Part shown: in pieces, positions 1-12,249 of the stretch
How the letters are laid out: each line of letters starts with the position of its first letter
Position numbering within the stretch: the first letter of the stretch is position 1
Source of the DNA: Psettodes erumei
Lineage: Eukaryota; Chordata; Actinopteri; Pleuronectiformes; Psettodidae
Length of the DNA: 64,000 nt
NCBI GenBank assembly: GCA_016785225.1
Contig: JAFBJZ010000825.1
Location: forward strand, 62,001-126,000
Direction: 5' to 3'
Made by a program: the position numbers and the translations under genes
Notes under the pieces: generated by a model
The model's database searches: none
What the model saw: the letters and a program-made list of their open reading frames with translations, nothing else
What the model was told of the DNA's origin: nothing

Positions 1-47
1 CTCTGCAGTATTCCATGACTTGTGTGTTTTATATACTTTTTTTTCAG

Positions 48-3000
48 GATGAAGTTAGGGACAACATTGCTCGTGGCATGGCAGTGCTGGGACCTACCTT
101 CACACTGGACGCCCTGGTGGAGTGTTTAGTGATTGGGGTGGGAACCATGTCAGGTATTTGCTGCCATTTGGACCTTTGCATATTCCTTGGATGAGTTTGA
201 AGGTTTGCGTAGTGTGGGCTAGTGCATTTTACTGCACCTTACTTTCTTGAGCTGAGATCACACAGTTTTCATCATCAGTGGAGAAGAGCACATCTAAATG
301 TCAATGAAAACTGTCTGTGTCCTACAAATTTGAAACCAGTTGCACCGGTCTGTCCATTCAGCTACACATCTGCTATTGATTGCTGTTCCTTGACTAAGAA
401 GAAATTGAAATACGTAGACCACTTTAACCAGATAGTGAACAGTGGCTTTTTCTGATTTGCTGAATTTGGTGAAACTCAAATCTCACATGAGTTGTTCTTG
501 TGAATGAATCCCTTTATTGTATCTTTCAGGTGTGCGGCAGCTGGAAATCATGTGCTGCTTTGGCTGCATGTCTGTCTTGGCCAACTACTTTGTGTTCATG
601 ACTTTCTTCCCTGCATGTGTCTCACTGGTGCTGGAGGTAAGGGTGCTGCATGTCAACACATTCATCAAGGAGGTTATGTTTTTGGCTCTCAATCTTAGTT
701 TGTTTGCTTGATACAAGGAAGAAAACTAATGCCTAGATTTTTATGAAATGTTTATCAGAGGTGGCTCTTGGTCTAACTGATCCAGCACACACATTTTGAG
801 CCCATCCATTAATTTGCTATGCTACTTATCTATTCAGAGTAGCTGGGGTGCTGGAGCCGGTACCAGCTGACATTGGGAGAGGGCGGGGTACACCCTGGAC
901 AGGTCACCAGGGCTGACACAATGCAGACACAGGGAGAACATGCAAACTCCACACAGAAAGGACCGTTCAAACTGAGAACCTTATTGCTGTGAGAAGTGCT
1001 GACCACTGCACCACTGTGCTTCCCCATATTTTGAGTAACTTCTCCATAAATTATTTCAAAAATATTTGAAGTAAAAAAATGTAGGATACTATCTCAATGC
1101 TCTCAAGAAAATCATATTAATATAAATAGAATATTAATACCTACTACATTCCAGGAGCATATGTTTCTACAAATGTTGTCATACAGGAGATTTTTTAATG
1201 ATCAGTTAAGAAAATTACATCATAAGAGCTGTTTAGGGTCAAATTTTAATTTTGGGGAAATGTTCAGTCTTGCATCAGCATCAGTTTGACTGACTGTGTT
1301 ATGTTTGTTGCTGTAGTTGTCCCGTGAGAGTCAGGAGGGCCATCCCATCTGGCAGCTGAGCCACTTCTCAAGAGTGATGGAGGAGGAGGAGGACAACAAA
1401 CCCAATCCTGTCACCCAGAGAGTCAAAATGATCATGGTAACACCTCATGCGCTTAATTTGTTTCTTCCTTTTCATTTGAGCATTTCATTTGAGTGTGATT
1501 TCTCTTCCCTGCTCTGCATGCAGTCCCTTGGCCTGGTGATGGTTCACGCCCACAGTCGCTGGATCGCAGAGCCCTCGTCCATCAACACCACTATGGACAT
1601 CCCAGAGGTTGGCATGGCACTGGACCACTTCTCTCCCAGGAGGATTGAGCCAGAGAAACCGCTTTGGCACTTCTACCTCACGAGGTGAGGTTAATGATAT
1701 GCTTGCTTTTGACCACACACTTACATGTGCGGGACAGCTAGCCCCTTTTGTCTGCATTGCTTTGTCAGTGTGTCCACAACATGCTGCTCAGTTTCTGAAC
1801 AGTGGAGACTATATGTCAGGATGTGAAGTGAGAAGAGGTCAAACTCCAGCAATGCTCCAGTGATATGAAGAACAACTTGATGGTCCGAGTATCACGTGAT
1901 GCTGGTTGTTATTGCCGCTGCTGACGTTTTGACCCCTTTTCATCACGGTATTGATGAGGAAAATGTAACAAAGACTCTCGTCCGGAAACCCTCGTCGGGT
2001 CCATTGAACCTGATCAGTGGTCAACTGTGCATTAATCAATCACTTACAGTATACTTGATAGATGATGAGGCATTCATAAGAATGAGTTCTGTCAAGCAAA
2101 CATTTGTTTTTATTAACGGATGATAATTGATATGTAAAGCAGGAGTAAATTAACAATTGATGAAGCCTGTTAATACTTCACAGAGGGCGCCTGAGAAAGT
2201 GATGTAATCACATCTTGATGTGACTTAATAATCTACAGGAAGCATTATCTGAGAGGCAGTGATGTTCAGAGAGTATCATTCCATGTAGAACATGATTGGC
2301 ACTCTGACTTTGTGTCTGTCTGGAAATCACTTAGCTAGTCTCAGCATAAAGAGAACATTAAAATGTTTATTTACAAAACAACTGGCAAACAGGACCAGAG
2401 CTGACCTCTAACTAACTAACTCATAATAACTAACTTGCTGTATGTGTGTTATTGTCCCCCCTCAGGATGATAACCATGGACATAGAGCAGGTGTTCTGTC
2501 TGGCCTTGGCCCTGCTGCTGGCCATCAAGTACATCTTCTTCGAGCAGGGTGAGATGGAGTCTACGCTGTCACTGAAGAACCCCATTATGATGTCTGCTCC
2601 AACCCTGCGTCGGCCTGCTGAATCCTGCTGCAGGAAGGAGCTGCCGGCTTCCCGACCCCTTGACCCTGCCCGCAGCACAGCGGCACCGGCATCTGCCAGC
2701 AAGACAGAGAGAGGTGTGTCTAGACCTAGTGATGATGTTGTAGCAGTTGGACTTGTTGAGAACTGTGTTTTCTAACTCTGCCTTGTTTTCATAGATGAGG
2801 TGATCCGGCCTCTGTCTGCTCCAGGTGCTGATACCCAGCCGAAGAGCTTCTTTGTCGTGGGGGATGAGGAAGAGGAAGAGCCAAAGTCTGAGGCTGTTCA
2901 GCTGAGTCTCCCCCCGAAGCCCCGAGGCCTGGACCAGTGTGTGACTATCCTCAATAACCCTGACGTAAGACATCACACATAATCACTAAACCCTTCTTTC

Positions 3001-6000
3001 ACAGCTGATGAATCTGCTATGGTTTGCATCACCTCAGCCCACCTCTCAGCTGTCTGTGGTGTCTGACCTGCTCTGGAGTCACTTCCCACCTGTAAGACTG
3101 CAGGCTTGGAGACAGTTGTGTGATTCAACTACGCTGTAATGAGATTAGTCCCTCTGGTGTCTCTTTGAGGCTGAACCAATTAGAGCGTGACGCCAGTGGA
3201 AAAGACACTTGCACTGATTCCACTGGCTCTGTGTGGCCTCACGTCCTGTCCACTCACCTTTATTCTTTCCATACTTGATGCTGGATGTTGGACATCACAT
3301 ACAGGTCAGGAAGGACAGGTTTCTTTACAAGTTAGACACGGTTCTCCCACACTGCATTGGAAGGCATGGCCGTGGAAGTGGAGTGGTCATCTAGTAAACA
3401 GGTTACTGGTGTGATCCTTACTCCTCCAGAGAGAGTGTCAAAGTGTCCTTGAGCAAGACCCTAAACCCCTAAAAGCTTCTTCCATCAGTGTGTGTGTTAT
3501 GAGACATACATTGGAAAGTGCTCTCAGAGGTCCAGAGACTAGAAAAGTGCTACATACATGCAGTCCATTTGCCAATTAATGTATGACATGTCAGATAAGT
3601 TATTCAAATGATAATGGAGAGGTGAGCAGGCACTGGTCAACACTTCAGGATACTAAGCTACATGCACAGATATCATAGCAGTTGATAAATGATCTCACTT
3701 TATTGCCACCTATAACATCTGTCAGTATAATGCACTCCAGTCCAACATCACCACCCACTATGGCTTAATAATAATAAACATCAAGTAGAATAATGAGCTT
3801 TCTGACAGTTCATCAAAAACTGAAACACTGGAGACATATGGAGATGTAGAGCAAATGTAGAGCAAGCTGCTGACTGTCTGCTTGATTGTGTGTGTGTTGC
3901 AGTTAGGACCTCGTTTCCTCAGTGATGCTGAGGTGATGTTGCTGGTCAACTCCAAACACATCCCTGCATACAAACTGGAGGCCATGATGGAGAGGCCGGA
4001 GAGAGGAGTGGCCATACGAAGACAGATGATATCTGCCAAGCTTCCCTCTCCTTCTGCGCTCTCCTCCCTGCCATACACACACTACGACTACTCCAAGGTG
4101 ATGGCTCTCACACACAGAATACAAACTGTAACACAACATGCATCTGCTTTTATAAGGTCAGCAACATTTTCCATTTTTCTAGGTTATGGGCACCTGCTGT
4201 GAGAATGTCATTGGCTACATGCCTGTACCAGTAGGCGTGGCCGGACCTCTGCATCTGGATGGGAAGCAGTTCCAGGTTCCCATGGCGACTACGGAGGGCT
4301 GCTTGGTCGCCAGCACCAACCGTGGCTGTCGAGCGATCACTGTAAGTGTCAGAAATATTTTTTGAAACGTTTAAATTAACAAACAACAGTTAGGAGCAAA
4401 ATATTTGTAGCTGCTTTATAATTGGGATTTACAAAAAGACATTTTTTTTCACTTGATTCTTTTTTTGCTCTGCTCCTTTTCTAATTTTGCTGATACTATG
4501 TAATGTGGATCTTGTGGCCCATGCATGCTGTAGCTGGGGGGTGGAGCCAGCAGTCGCATTCTGGCTGACAGCATGACTCGTGGACCTGTGGTGAAGCTGC
4601 CCTCTGCCTGCCAGGCTGCTGAGGTCAAGGCCTGGCTGGAGAGCACGGACGGTTTTCAGGCCATCAAAGAGGCCTTCGACAACACCAGCAGGTAAAACAT
4701 AAATCCTGACACTGACAGAACTGAAGTGTGGGCTCCGTGACTAATGTGTGACTCTATTGTTTTTGTATGGCTGCTGTGGGCAGGTTTGCTCGGCTCCAGA
4801 AGGTGCTGGTTGGTATGGCTGGGAGAAATCTGTACATCCGCTTCCACTCCAAGACTGGAGATGCCATGGGGATGAATATGATCTCTAAGGTCTGTAAGTG
4901 TGTATTTGTCAGATGCGTTTCGAAAAGCAACATGAGAAACATCTAAGACGTGTCCTCCCAAGCTGTCTCATGTATGAAGATGCACACATGTCCCACCTGC
5001 AGGGTACAGAACAGGCTCTGAGCAGACTGCAGCAGCACTTCCCAGACCTGCTGGTGGTGGCTGTCAGTGGGAACTACTGCACCGACAAGAAACCAGCTGC
5101 CATCAACTGGATCGAAGGCAGGGGCAAGTCTGCTGTCTGTGAAGCCACCATCCCTGCAAAAGTGGTCAGAGAGGTAGGAGTGTGTCAAGTATTTGGAAAG
5201 AATACTGCTGTCCGCCCCTCCAATTCACTGAATGTACCTGGTAGTAATATAATTTGTAATGAATGCAACAGTGGATACTGATTTCTGGCGGTAGCTAAGA
5301 GGAAAAATCATCAAAATAAAGATCCTAAGTCTCAGCAGGTAGGGTTAAAGCTGCGTGTTTGTATGGCACTTCTCAAATATCAAAGTGCTTCACATGAGGT
5401 GAAAAATACCTCCCAACCTCCTCTTAAACCAGACGAAGTTGAACTCAGCTGATAATGGTGAGTTATTCACAGCTGTTACCTCAGCGCACATCAGAGAAGC
5501 AGTTACAGAAAACATGAATACTTTTAAAACTTGTAGATAAATAGTAGTCGAGTGCCATATGACCACTCGAAATCTTTCACTTGCTGGAATCATTCCTCCT
5601 GTTCATACAGACAAGATCCCTTCCAGCGCATGTCCATTAGAAATGATGTCCACAATCTCTTAAACACACTTGCAGTGTTTTTAGTACAAAATTCCCTCTT
5701 TGTGTTATGTTGTAGCTCAGCATAGAAACGCTGAGGAGAAGCTCATTGGACTGATCCTATCTCACATTAACTTCATATCAGCAAACTGAGGCTCACTCCT
5801 TGTCCCCTGTGTTGCAGGTTTTGAAAACGACGACAGAAGCTCTGGTGGAGGTGAACATCAGTAAAAACCTGGTGGGCTCAGCCATGGCAGGGAGTGTCGG
5901 TGGATTTAACGCTCATGCAGCCAATCTGGTGGCTGCCATCTACATTGCCTGCGGACAGGTAAATTTGTGGTGCGTTTGTGGTCTCAGTGTACTGTATTCT

Positions 6001-7792
6001 TGTGTTTTCTGTGTTAATATGGGTGTGGGGGGGATTCTCCAGGATCCAGCCCAGTCAGTGGGCAGCAGTAACTGCATCACCCTGATGGAGGCGTCAGGAC
6101 CCACAGGGGAGGACCTGTACATCAGCTGCACCATGCCTTCTATAGAGTTGGGTACTGTAGGAGGAGGCACCAACCTGCCCCCACAGCAAGCCTGCCTCCA
6201 GGTACACTCACATACTTGTCCAATGTTATGAGTTGTGAGGACACTCACAGATATAATGCATTCCCTTACATAATCCTAATCCAAAATTTTAACCCTCAAA
6301 TATCTGTGGCGGGTCTGTTTTTGTGATGATCAGCCAAAATGTCCTCACAAAAATTTTCAGGCACCTACAAATAGAAATCCAGGAAAAAACAATAGCTTCA
6401 GAGCCAGCAAACTACACACTGTGAATGGCAAGTTTTGATGGAGAGCTGAATCCTCCAATCACACAGTCAAAATGTTTTCACACATGTATTTTTGTGGCAT
6501 TTTCTTTGCAGGGAATTTGCTTTCTTATATCAGTAATTGCCAGCTAATTGCAACTGTTCCACCAAAACAACCCTCCCCTGATGCTATTTTCAGGCGTACC
6601 ATGGCTGCATCCTGAGCGTAGATGAGTGTGATTGGTTTAAATAAATACGAACAAGACAGAGCCACCAGATATTTCCCTCACGAGTTGGTAGAGACCAAAA
6701 GCAGAGCCAAAACAGAGGGAACACTGGACTTGGTTCATCAAGTGGACACAAACACCATTCTTAATGAATCACCATGTTTCACTGTGTCAGTTGAATGTGG
6801 AAATAAGGAGGCTCAGCTAAGAAGCTCACTTAAAATGCGATGAGATGTCCGTGTTTTAGTCCAAGTTTTTCACATTCACAGAATAAAATAGGCTATTCCA
6901 GGTTTACAAAAATGCCCATACTGGGGGTTTGTCAAGAAAAAGCATCAGTCTGAAATGTGCGTATGTGCGTTTGTGTGTGTAGATGCTGGGCGTGCAGGGA
7001 GCCAGTCAAGAGTGTCCAGGAGAGAACGCGCGGCAGCTGGCCAGGGTAGTGTGTGCCACCGTGCTGGCTGGAGAGCTCTCGCTGATGGCTGCTCTGGCTG
7101 CTGGACACCTGGTCAAGAGTCACATGACACACAACAGGTAAGAGCAGGGAACGTTCATTTACAGATTGACATGTGTCATTTCTGTCTGTGAGCTCTTCAC
7201 AGGTCGACACAACAATCTTAAATTTCAGCATGTGCCAAAGACTACAGTAGGGTCATACATACATTACTTCTATCAGTACTACAAGTTAGTGAAAATATCT
7301 ATCAAAACACATTTACTTCAAGTAGAACCAAACCAGATGCTTCCTCTTTTGGTTCAAAACAAAGTGTTGGAAGGAAACACATAAACGATAAGACTGGCAG
7401 CATTTTTATCTCAGCATAGCTACCTTAAAAGTCCGATCAGTCATCAATGTAAGGATAGAGAGCAATCTCTGTCACCACATTCAAACATTTCATTCAGTTG
7501 GATTCATCCTGGGCTCAGAATCAAATCTGCACAGTCAGGTTGTCAATCATTTCACTGCACTGAAACATTTTCTGGGCATTCATCACTGTAAATTAAAAAC
7601 AACAGATGTGTGAAGCTTTAGACAGGCTCTAAAGGGTTTAGACGACAGCTAATTTCCTAGATACCCTTTCATTAAAAAAGGATTTATTAACAGCTTGTAT
7701 CTGACGGCCTGCGATGATCTGACTGTTCTGTCTGCAGATCCAAAGTGAATCTTCAGGAGACTACAGGAACATGCAGCAGGAAAGCCTCCTGA
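48..7792 (+). CDS. hmgcr: HMG-CoA reductase, 3' fifteen coding exons (5' part outside window)
   Basis: Reduces HMG-CoA to mevalonate with NADPH, the rate-limiting step of sterol synthesis, in the ER membrane. Coding exons read: 48-153, 530-636, 1317-1436, 1524-1684, 2466-2713, 2795-2964, 3903-4097, 4183-4341, 4534-4691, 4784-4889, 5003-5173, 5818-5958, 6043-6201, 6983-7137, 7738-7792 (TGA). All junctions are GT-AG and phases agree, giving 736 residues. Compared with the 888-residue human protein, about the first 120 residues are missing upstream. The first exons (DEVRDNIARGMAVLGPTF, MSGVRQLEIMCCFG) are the second half of the sterol-sensing domain. An INTT sequon lies in the lumenal loop, followed by the last membrane helix and an acidic linker. 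The catalytic domain keeps the Glu of MATTEGC, Lys of DKKPAAINW, Asp after IACGQ and His of AAGHLVKSH. The serine of NRSK, the AMPK target in mammals, is conserved. Whether this is teleost paralogue a or b cannot be told here. Confidence 0.97.
803..1026 (-). repeat. Dispersed tRNA-like fish SINE copy in an hmgcr intron
   Basis: The segment contains GAGAACATGCAAACTCCAC, a CACCCTGGACAGGTCACC block, and ends with GACCACTGCACCACTGTG. Read on the minus strand, the end resembles a tRNA-like head (a variant of GTGGTGCAGTGGTTAGCAC). A longer copy with the same blocks in the same order is at 36610-36935. This copy lacks about 80 bp between the CACC block and the CATGCAAAC block. I recognise it as a repeat abundant in teleost genomes, but cannot give a family name with certainty. 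Confidence 0.7.
3385..3575 (+). repeat. Dispersed SINE-tail-like repeat in an hmgcr intron
   Basis: The stretch runs from GTGTCCTTGAGCAAGACCC through AACCCCTAA to GACTAGAAAAGTGCTAC and a CAGTCCATTTGCC end. These blocks, in this order, are familiar as the 3' body of widely dispersed fish short elements. A related but more decayed tail is at about 56100-56260. It lies in the large intron between exons 2795-2964 and 3903-4097 and carries no coding signal. Confidence 0.55.
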
Positions 7793-8761
7793 GGCCCTGA
7801 CAGCAGGGGGGCTCCTCCAGTGAGCATGGATCACTGGACAGAGCAAATTCAGATAGAAAATATGGACAATCTAAAAGGACCTGATCATTCATCGCTGAAA
7901 AGCAGACCTCAGACATCCTCCAAGCGACAGGGGTGTAACCTGTGACAAATCTCAATGCTGGATATGAAAAGGATCCGTGCAAGCTAATCAGACTATTCAT
8001 GGGAGTATGTGTATTTTCTGTATCTGGCCAGAATGACTGGCTTCTTTGACTTCCATGCTGACACACAGTTTGGGTTCAAATGAAACATGGTGTAGCACAG
8101 TGAACACAGAAACAGTGGGGACAGGTTGTGATTGTTCAGAGTGTGTTGGCATAAGAACTACAGATTCTGTATTTCATTTCTACATTTGGGTGGTGTGTAA
8201 AGCTAACAAGGTGGAAGATAGAATAACATGAGTGACTTTAGGAATGAATAAATGATTGTCTCGATCCGCAAAGCACTTTATAACTAAGACTGCAAGCCTC
8301 AGGCTGAGTGTATCTGCATGCACAGCACACAACAGGTGGGGCAAAATTAGGGCTGTGTCATTTTAAAAAAGAGGGCGGGTAGATTAAAAAAAATATGGCC
8401 TGTAGGACAATGCAACACATCATTAGTCCGATCATGTTGAGAATGTGCTGTGCAATTACCATAACACAATGAAGTCAACTGCATTTCCACTACCACAGGA
8501 AATGACTCTGTTCAGTCCATTTACCACAAACCTGTGTGTGTATGTATATGGAAATAAATTTGAAATTACTCTGTGTCAGGTGCTGTAATCCATGACATTA
8601 TGTCTGCTTTTAACCACTGTGTGGTGATGCAGTGACAGACTTTTCCTATCAATCTGTCTACATTTTAAACTGCATTAGCACTCTTGATGAATGAATTCTT
8701 TGACAGTGAGCTTCCTGGTGCACCAGCTGATAGAAGATATTGGGATATATTTTGTAATAAA
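7793..8761 (+). other. Probable hmgcr 3' UTR
   Basis: Non-coding sequence follows the hmgcr stop codon. AATAAA hexamers occur at 8247-8252, 8553-8558 and 8756-8761. The last would give a 3' UTR near 1 kb. No other gene is visible. Which signal is used is inference. Confidence 0.5.
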
Positions 8762-11066
8762 GACAAATGGACTAAAATGTGACAGATCCTCCTTTTCTGT
8801 TTTGTCGTGAATTGTGCGCGAGCATGAAAAAGGAATTTACATGACAGTGAACGCACCATTGGCCCTGACGCTGAAGAGTTGAGTTGACCCATCTCTATGT
8901 AGTGGGAGAAGCTCCCACAGAAAAACTGCATGCAGAAGCTGGCCCCTCAGCAAAGGCCCACAGTTGATCTAATGTGTCCCTGCTCAACAGCTCACTCCCT
9001 GGTGTTTCTTCTGGTTCCTGTTTCTACTTGAACAGCTTCACGTTTCATTTTAAATGTGTGGTTTTCATGTTTTATGTACTGTGTTTGTACATTTACTTTT
9101 CTCAGACTTCATTTATCATTGTGTCCTTATGACTTTCGACATCTGTCTGAATTTAGGATTTTTAAGTAGTGAAACTAAGGAAAACCAGTAGCTACCTGGA
9201 AGTGGAGGACAGGAGTTCCGAAAAACAGCACATTTTGGAAAATAGAAAAAGAATTCTGAAAATTTTTTTTGAAAACAAAAGATATAACTATTAGAAGTAA
9301 ATGGGGCAAAAATACAAAGACGTTGGAGTCACTGACACTGATGTTAAATTGGAGAGTTGTGCAGTGAGATCTCTAGTCACCCTGCTTTGATCAGTGGATG
9401 AACGGCTGCAGGTTAGTTACACTTACACTTATTCTAATAAGATTACATGACACTTTTCTGTCCTCGGGCAGAGGTCTCACTCAGAAATCCTCCACCGATC
9501 TCTGCACAGCGCTCACCAGAGAAAGCTGCCAGCCAATCAGATGAGTTTTCAACACATCTCACCAGCTATGTGCATTTTGATTGGCTAAGCCTAGGGCGAT
9601 GCTATGGGGCAGGTTCATGAATAATGTCTAGTTGAGATGGTCTGATGTTAAGCAGGGGTTAACAAACAAATCTCTGTTCTCCTGTTTAACACGCCAGGTA
9701 CATGCAGTGCTGAGGTTCAAATTCAGGTTTATTTATTTGTCGTTCCATGTCATGTCTGTAAAACACATATAGTGGAACAAAATTGTTGCCACTCAAAAAA
9801 AGTGCCTCAGAATAAAACTATCACTGCCACAGTCTCCAGCTCTAACATGATTAAAACCATCTTTCGCCTGTTAACACAATATTTTACACACATTCAGCTT
9901 GTACAAATGTTCCTTCGTCATCAAAAGAAACAAAAATAATTAGCATGTATAAATAAGTTATAGTGAAATGATAAAATTATATAAGCACAAAAGTTTGCAT
10001 TGCCCGAGATAGATGCTCTGGGTAATGAACTTTAATATGTGAAATCAGCTGTCTGATGTAAAATAAACAGTCAATATCATCAGTCAGAGCTTGATGAGTC
10101 GCACCACATGTGTTAAACTGAGCTTGTACTTTACATTTACAAGTGAGTAGATCTCCAGGAACAGTCTCAAGCAGTTTGCTGAGAGCAACAGAAACAATGG
10201 CTGTGAGAAGTCCTCAACATGAAACTGGTCAACCTTCATAAAGGTAGAGAGAGAGATATAATAAATATTGACAATGTTTTTAGTGATACCAGTATCAACT
10301 GAGAAGACCATAATCCAGACATGGAAGAAACAGAGGAAGCAGAAGACCAACAGGGATGTACTGGCACTGTAATTCAGACTGGGACTTTGAGATGAAGGGG
10401 CATCTTAAGTTTTTGGCGGGACTTTTAACACTAATAATTTTTTGTGGTTTGTGCAAGGACATCACCACTGCACCAAATTAAAATAAGACCAGAGGCCTGC
10501 ACTACAGAGCAAGTTCAATATACCCAGGATATCTTTCTCTTATCTGGCTTCACTTAACCTAAAAAAACATCTCTCACTAAACATTCATACAATGGTGGTT
10601 ATCAACCAAAGGCATTCACATGACAGGGGGCACAGTTTGTAGCAGATGACAATTTACAAATGACGACAAATGAACATATTTTGTAAAGCAAGAATAAACT
10701 ATAACATTAGACAAATATTAAGAACTTAAACAGATGATAAAGTAATTACATTCAGAAGACAGGAGGGGGCGCTCCCATACACAGGAGTATACTCTTGCTG
10801 CTGTACGAGGTTTGCTCATAAAAATCATCAGGAAATGACAAAGATGTTTGCCACTCATTACTGTCCTTTTAAGAGATCAGTTTTTGTCCTGTCAAATGTA
10901 TCCGACTGTACACTTACCTTCACTTTGTAAATTAATTTCTAATTTGTCTCCATGCTTTTCTATCTCAAGAACAGAAGGAAGAGAAAAAAAAAAACGGGGG
11001 GGGCATCATGAACGGCAGTAAAGTAATTTCATGAATACATCTGAATGAATTTCAAGGCAGTATGGG
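8762..11066. other. Intergenic spacer, hmgcr to fxn, first part
   Basis: AT-rich, no supported gene. It includes a fragment at about 10490-10570 (CCTGCACTACAGAGCAAG, then ATACCCAGGATATC) that looks like the end of a dispersed fish repeat. A pair of CCAAT-type motifs in opposite orientation (AGCCAATCAG near 9532 and TTGATTGGCTAAG near 9577) lies in a block at 9460-9660. The longest minus-strand open frames here are short, hydrophobic and uninterpretable. Confidence 0.6.
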
Positions 11067-11531
11067 CAGGGATGGGCAACTGTAATGCTATGGAGGGCCA
11101 CAATATTTTTCCAGCACTACCCGGGGGCCACACTATAACCATAATTTTCATCATCCTCTGCTATATATATTTAATTTGTGGGTAAAACAAAATAACACAT
11201 TGTGGTAATTACCAACATTTATTGTAGTTATAGAATTTTTAACATTCAAATGCACTTTTATGATGCTTCTGTAAAGAACATTTATTTTTATTATCTGAAA
11301 AAAGTGCAGATTTTTTTTGGATTACCATTATAACTATCGAATAAAGTGCAGAACTAAATCAAAGTGCAATGACAACCATATTTGTAATGGCTTTAGTTTG
11401 AACTATTTTTACACAGCCTCCTTTTACACATGACGTTTCAAGTAATGTTCTGAAAAGGCACTGACTCACCTACACCTGGCTGAGTAACAGCTGTCTTAAT
11501 GAGATACCTGTGGCCTCCCCTGGTGGTGCAC

Positions 11532-11566
<35 letters not shown>

Positions 11567-11638
11567 TAATAATCAATATTAAATTACTTCTCCAGGCCAT
11601 ACCAAGTGATGATGCGGGCCGTCAGTTGCCCTTCCCTG
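11067..11638. mobile_element. hAT-like non-autonomous element (MITE)
   Basis: A 572-bp element bounded by 16-bp terminal inverted repeats, CAGGGATGGGCAACTG at the left and CAGTTGCCCTTCCCTG at the right. The right end is the reverse complement of the left except for one base. CAGGG ends with GGGCAACT are typical of hAT superfamily ends. The interior is AT-rich without an open frame and holds an (AAT)n tract at 11532-11572. The two 8-bp flanks do not match, so no clean target-site duplication is visible and the insertion is probably old. Confidence 0.7.
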
Positions 11639-12090
11639 TCATAGTATATTAAGCTTACACCAAGGTGATGGTATAGATTTTAAATTTTGCTGGAACATGA
11701 AGGGGACACAGGGAATGAGTGTTAGCTTGAAAAGCATTAGAAGGTAATAATAAAAATTCCAGTGGGTAAAGGGGAATGAAAGTCTGTGTTTGAGAAGAAA
11801 CCAACGGAAATATAACAGAAAAGGTGGGAGCAGGATCAGAAAGGAAGGGGATACTACAAAACACAAAAGCCAGTCATGACAAACCACTATAACTATAAGC
11901 ACAGGTGTGGGGAATGTCCTGTAATGAGAAAAGAATTTCATTACACTATAAGTGAGACAGAGAGAGACAGGCTACATTAGGAAACTGAAGAGGAAGGGGT
12001 AAGAGACACAAGGAGGGACATTTTTTTTAGACGTGGCTGCTGGGTGGAATTCCATAGCTTGAGTAATGACATAATGACGCACACGCTTGT
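11639..12090. other. Intergenic spacer upstream of frataxin
   Basis: No gene supported. It is purine-rich in places, with runs of AGAGAGACAG and GAAGGGG. The last part, about 12000-12090, probably belongs to the frataxin promoter; no TATA box is evident. Confidence 0.45.
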
Positions 12091-12211
12091 ACAGTAGGTG
12101 GCGGTATGCTCTGTGAGCTTGTTTGCGATCCGCCAGTAAACTCAGAAGAAGAAGAAGAAGGAGCTGAGGAAGAAGAAGAAGAAAAAGAAGAAGAAGAAGA
12201 AAAGGAAGAAA
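12091..12211 (+). repeat. Short palindromic module with GAA/AAG-rich tail before frataxin
   Basis: The module starts with AGTAGGTGGCGGTATGC. It contains a 6-bp inverted repeat, TGGCGG at 12099-12104 and CCGCCA at 12130-12135. It runs into an almost pure purine GAA/AAG tract at 12144-12211, broken by CT at 12164-12165. From memory, GGTGGCGG...CCGCCA followed by GAAGAAGAAG is a recurring dispersed motif in teleost DNA, often near gene starts. I cannot run the search that would prove it. It ends 38 bp before the frataxin ATG, so it probably lies in the promoter or 5' UTR. Confidence 0.6.
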
Positions 12212-12249
12212 CCGGCAAACTTAAGGAGAGACTAAAAGGCCGCTGCACC

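Noticed and set aside
10084..10350. Minus-strand hydrophobic open frame of 88 codons, resembling a membrane segment.
   Set aside because: No recognisable family motif, no convincing flanking splice sites, and such frames arise readily in AT-rich DNA.
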